Origin: Candidatus Izemoplasmatales bacterium
GTDB taxonomy: Bacteria > Bacillota_I > Bacilli_A > Izemoplasmatales > Hujiaoplasmataceae
Assembly: GCA_028702245.1 (NCBI GenBank)
Contig: JAQVPE010000042.1
Coordinates: 1 to 6,775, forward strand
DNA: 6,775 bases
Reading direction: 5' to 3'
In this document: piece by piece, positions 4,743-6,775 of the stretch
Layout: the number at the start of each line of letters is the position of its first letter
How positions within the stretch are numbered: position 1 is the first letter of the stretch
Program-made: the position numbers and the translations under genes
Notes under the pieces: generated by a model
Databases searched by the model: none
Told to the model about the DNA's origin: nothing
What the model saw: the letters and a program-made list of their open reading frames with translations, nothing else

Positions 4743-6775
4743 ATGAGAAAATACTTATATGCATTTGGCGTTATCTTGGGACTTATGTTTTTGTCAGCTT
4801 GTGGCAATAGGACAATCAAGATCACTTTCGACTCCCAAGGCGGATCGGCAGTTCAACCGGTGTCCGTTTTACAGCTTGAAAGTTTAACCGAGCCAGAATC
4901 GACTAGGATCGGATACACGTTCATGGGTTGGTATGCCGATAATACTTTTGCTACGCTCTTTGATTTTGATAGTGGATCAGCGAGAAACATGACACTATAT
5001 GCCAAATGGCAAATCAACCAATACACGATCACATTCGAACCTGACAATGGTACGTTGATTGATCCAATCACGGCCGATTATCAAACGGCACTGACCATTC
5101 CTGATAATCTGGCAAAAGAGGGATACACATTTGCCGGCTGGTTTTCTGATTTGGAATACCTCGACCTTTTTGAGTCAAACCGTGTGCCCGCGACCAACTT
5201 GATATTATACGCAAAGTGGGATCCAATATTCTATACCGTTGATTTTTACATCGGAGAGAATCTGTTGACAACGAGACAGGTGCAGCACGGCCAGACAATT
5301 TCTAACCTTCCGGCAGTTCCGATTCAAACCGGATATACGGGCAGCTGGGATTTTGATTCAGAAGCTCCTGTGACCGAGAATATTGAGGCCACTGCCATAT
5401 ATGAAATCAAGACCTATCAAGTCACTTTTGTTGATCAGTGGGATCATGTTTACAATACAGTGACTGTCAATCACGGCGATTTTGCGCCGGAACCAGCCGT
5501 AACTCCAGCAAAGGAAGGCTATACTTTTTCGGGATACTCGGAAATTCTCAGTGAAATCCAAATAACGGAAAACATGGTGATCGATGTCTTATTCACACCA
5601 ATAACATTCACTGTTGTTTTCCGCGTCCAAGGACTCCAACAAAAGAGTGAAACAGTTCTCTACGGAAGGGATGCCACCGCTCCAACCGTCGAAGTTCCCG
5701 GTTACACATTCGTCGGATGGGATCGTGAATTCACCGATGTCCGCGACGACATCGACGAAGTCAACGCCATCTTGACCCCGAACACTTATCAAATCGTTCT
5801 TCAAGCAAACGGCGGCTCGTTTTCGGGGGCAGATACTCATACAATTAGCGGCGACTACCAAAGTTCGATAACCTATGACGGAATCCCGACTCGGCTTGGT
5901 TACACTTTCTCTGGGTGGTATTTTGAAGATGATGGTTCTGGTTCACAAATTACTTTGGTAAATTACACAATGCCACTAGAAGGTGTGACATTATATGCGA
6001 ATTGGGAGACAATCAGTTATTCGATTACCTATAACGGGTTATTTGATGCACAAAACGGTAATCCCCGCAATTATAATGTGACTCAATCTTTCGTTTTTTC
6101 CGATCCAACATCAAGGAACGGCTATGCTTTTGTGGGATGGTACGATCAATTATCTGGTGGTAATCCGGTTACGGGAATCGAGGAAGGAACAACTGGAAAC
6201 ATCGAATTACATGCCCGTTGGGCGACTTCCTCGTATGAAATCACCTATGCCAATCTCGGTGGAATGATACATGATAACCCAGATAGTTACACGATTGAGA
6301 CTCCGACGATCACCTTGACGGACCCAACATCGAAAAGCGGATATACTTTTGTAGGCTGGTTTACAGCTCTCAGTGGCGGATCACAAGTATCAAATATTAC
6401 GTTGGGATCGACGGGAAACAAAAGTCTTTATGCAAGATGGTCAGCAGACAACTATACGATTACGTATGAGAACCTGAAATTGACAACGACTAGCAGCCCG
6501 ACGAGCTATACAGTTGAAACCGAAACGATCAACCTTCTAGATCCGACTTCAAGAACGGGTTATGTGTTTATGGGTTGGTATACGGAATTAGAAGGCGGGA
6601 CAAAGGTTACAAGTATCGAATTGGGATCGGTGGGAAACAAGCTATTTTATGCCAGATGGACACCCTTAATATATGAACTCTCATTCAACGTCAACGGCGG
6701 AGAGGCAATCGCACCGTTAGTTGTCACATATGATGGAGTTTACAGCCTGCCTGAACCGACCAAAGACGGCTACAC
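4743..6775 (+). CDS. Surface lipoprotein with Listeria-Bacteroides (InlB B-type) repeats, 3' end outside window
   Basis: An open frame of 677 complete codons runs off the window end. The ATG at 4743 follows AGGTGGGTGG (4727-4736) by six bases. Residues 1-19 form a classic lipoprotein signal with lipobox LSAC; Cys20 would be lipidated by Lgt after cleavage by the type II signal peptidase, tethering the protein to the outer membrane face. I saw no other cysteine. From residue 25 the whole visible protein is a chain of 61-74-residue repeats with the signature GYTFxGWY...LYAKW, the Listeria-Bacteroides repeat (Flg_new, PF09479), a beta-grasp-like module first known from internalins. Nine repeats are complete and a tenth is cut. 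Such arrays act as stalks or spacers in surface proteins and adhesins; a ligand-binding or catalytic domain could lie beyond the window. As last visible gene of the operon it is probably co-expressed with the exporter. The lipoprotein and repeat calls are firm; a specific function is not known. Confidence 0.92.
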   Translation, partial: MRKYLYAFGVILGLMFLSACGNRTIKITFDSQGGSAVQPVSVLQLESLTEPESTRIGYTFMGWYADNTFATLFDFDSGSARNMTLYAKWQINQYTITFEPDNGTLIDPITADYQTALTIPDNLAKEGYTFAGWFSDLEYLDLFESNRVPATNLILYAKWDPIFYTVDFYIGENLLTTRQVQHGQTISNLPAVPIQTGYTGSWDFDSEAPVTENIEATAIYEIKTYQVTFVDQWDHVYNTVTVNHGDFAPEPAVTPAKEGYTFSGYSEILSEIQITENMVIDVLFTPITFTVVFRVQGLQQKSETVLYGRDATAPTVEVPGYTFVGWDREFTDVRDDIDEVNAILTPNTYQIVLQANGGSFSGADTHTISGDYQSSITYDGIPTRLGYTFSGWYFEDDGSGSQITLVNYTMPLEGVTLYANWETISYSITYNGLFDAQNGNPRNYNVTQSFVFSDPTSRNGYAFVGWYDQLSGGNPVTGIEEGTTGNIELHARWATSSYEITYANLGGMIHDNPDSYTIETPTITLTDPTSKSGYTFVGWFTALSGGSQVSNITLGSTGNKSLYARWSADNYTITYENLKLTTTSSPTSYTVETETINLLDPTSRTGYVFMGWYTELEGGTKVTSIELGSVGNKLFYARWTPLIYELSFNVNGGEAIAPLVVTYDGVYSLPEPTKDGY
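5220..5783 (+). repeat. Divergent short repeat block (R3-R5)
   Basis: Three units of 61-65 residues keep the first beta-strand pattern (TVDFYIG, QVTFVDQ, TVVFRVQ), a turn before a second strand (VQHGQT, VNHGDF, VLYGRD) and the GYT core. They have lost the canonical YAKW ending and mostly the GWY motif (GYTGSWDF, GYTFSGYSE, GYTFVGWDRE). They resemble the short variants often interspersed with B-repeats in Firmicute surface proteins. The change in type could alter stiffness or partner binding; that is inference. Confidence 0.6.
6006..6659 (+). repeat. Homogeneous repeat block (R7-R9), with R8 and R9 closest
   Basis: Three units of 72, 73 and 73 residues share the pattern ITY-N, then xNP/SPxSY, DPTSxxGYxFxGW, GG, and GNxxLYARW-like ending. 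R8 and R9 are identical at about 40 of 73 residues, counted by eye. DNA near their ends also matches: 18 of 21 bases agree between 6402-6422 and 6621-6641, exactly 219 bases (73 codons) apart. This suggests duplication of one unit more recent than the rest of the array. Confidence 0.65.

Larger units (their letters stand above)
467..6775 (+). other. Putative four-gene operon (ABC exporter plus two surface proteins)
   Basis: Four same-strand genes follow each other with an 8-base overlap (2655-2662), a 10-base gap (4269-4278) and a 17-base gap (4726-4742). No gap is long enough for a promoter or terminator, and each gene has its own Shine-Dalgarno sequence. The order is membrane domain-ATPase fusion, permease, small anchored protein, repeat lipoprotein. 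This spacing strongly suggests one transcript, presumably from the candidate promoter at 403-432. The operon continues beyond the window, so further genes may belong to it. Confidence 0.75.
4815..6775 (+). repeat. Array of ten InlB B-type protein repeats encoded in tandem
   Basis: Repeat units by position: R1 4815-5009, R2 5010-5219, R3 5220-5402, R4 5403-5597, R5 5598-5783, R6 5784-6005, R7 6006-6221, R8 6222-6440, R9 6441-6659, R10 6660-6775 (cut). Unit lengths are 65, 70, 61, 65, 62, 74, 72, 73 and 73 residues. Units end in YAKW, YANW, HARW or YARW, except R3-R5, which lack this ending. By type the order is A A B B B A C C C A. The similarity is at protein level; DNA is mostly diverged, so this is not a recent slippage array except for R8/R9. 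Confidence 0.85.

Noticed and set aside
4853..5861. Minus-strand open frames of 67-90 codons opposite the repeat lipoprotein
   Set aside because: The plus strand carries a continuous lipoprotein frame with conserved repeats; the opposite frames are by-products of its codon pattern.
4815..6775. CRISPR array or DNA-level tandem repeat
   Set aside because: The periodicity is at protein level with 183-222-base units and diverged DNA; there are no short identical repeats with unique spacers.
1..6775. Mobile element or insertion sequence
   Set aside because: No transposase, integrase or recombinase motif, no tRNA gene and no paired terminal inverted repeats were seen.

Overview
The window reads as low-GC chromosomal DNA from a bacterium of the Bacillota/Mycoplasmatota side (Acholeplasma-, Izemoplasma- or Erysipelotrichia-like). 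This placement is an inference. It rests on AT-rich spacers, strong AGGAGG-type ribosome binding sites, tightly packed same-strand genes, a lipobox lipoprotein and a long array of Listeria-Bacteroides (InlB B-type) repeats. TAA, TGA and TAG are all used as stops, one gene ends in tandem in-frame TGA TAG, and every tryptophan I read is TGG. The code is therefore standard, which argues against Mycoplasma/Spiroplasma, where TGA encodes Trp.

Layout, all on the + strand. Bases 1-173 are the last 56 codons of a UDP-galactopyranose mutase (glf). Bases 174-466 are a 293-base spacer with a plausible sigma-A promoter (403-432), a half-perfect cre-like site (318-331) and small dyads, but no convincing terminator. 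From 467 to the window end runs a compact operon of four genes. (1) A 731-aa protein joins about 13 membrane segments, including a YwaF/TMEM164-like domain, in frame to a complete ABC ATPase of the BcrA/EcsA type. (2) A 537-aa ABC-2-type permease overlaps gene 1 by 8 bases. (3) A 148-aa protein with one N-terminal membrane anchor and a small beta-rich extracellular domain of unknown family follows. (4) A lipoprotein of at least 677 aa is built of nine complete and one cut-off B-type repeats and runs off the end of the window.

How the genes may work together: genes 1 and 2 make a plausible ABC exporter whose ATPase carries a membrane domain resembling a lipid-acyltransferase-like family. Genes 3 and 4 put two proteins on the outer face of the membrane. 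The substrate cannot be read from the sequence. A transported or modified lipid, glycolipid or peptide is possible, with the surface proteins as partners or cargo receptors, but that is inference.

The most unusual item is the YwaF-like/ABC fusion itself. An internal Shine-Dalgarno plus ATG sits exactly at the ATPase domain boundary, so the free ATPase may also be made from the same message.
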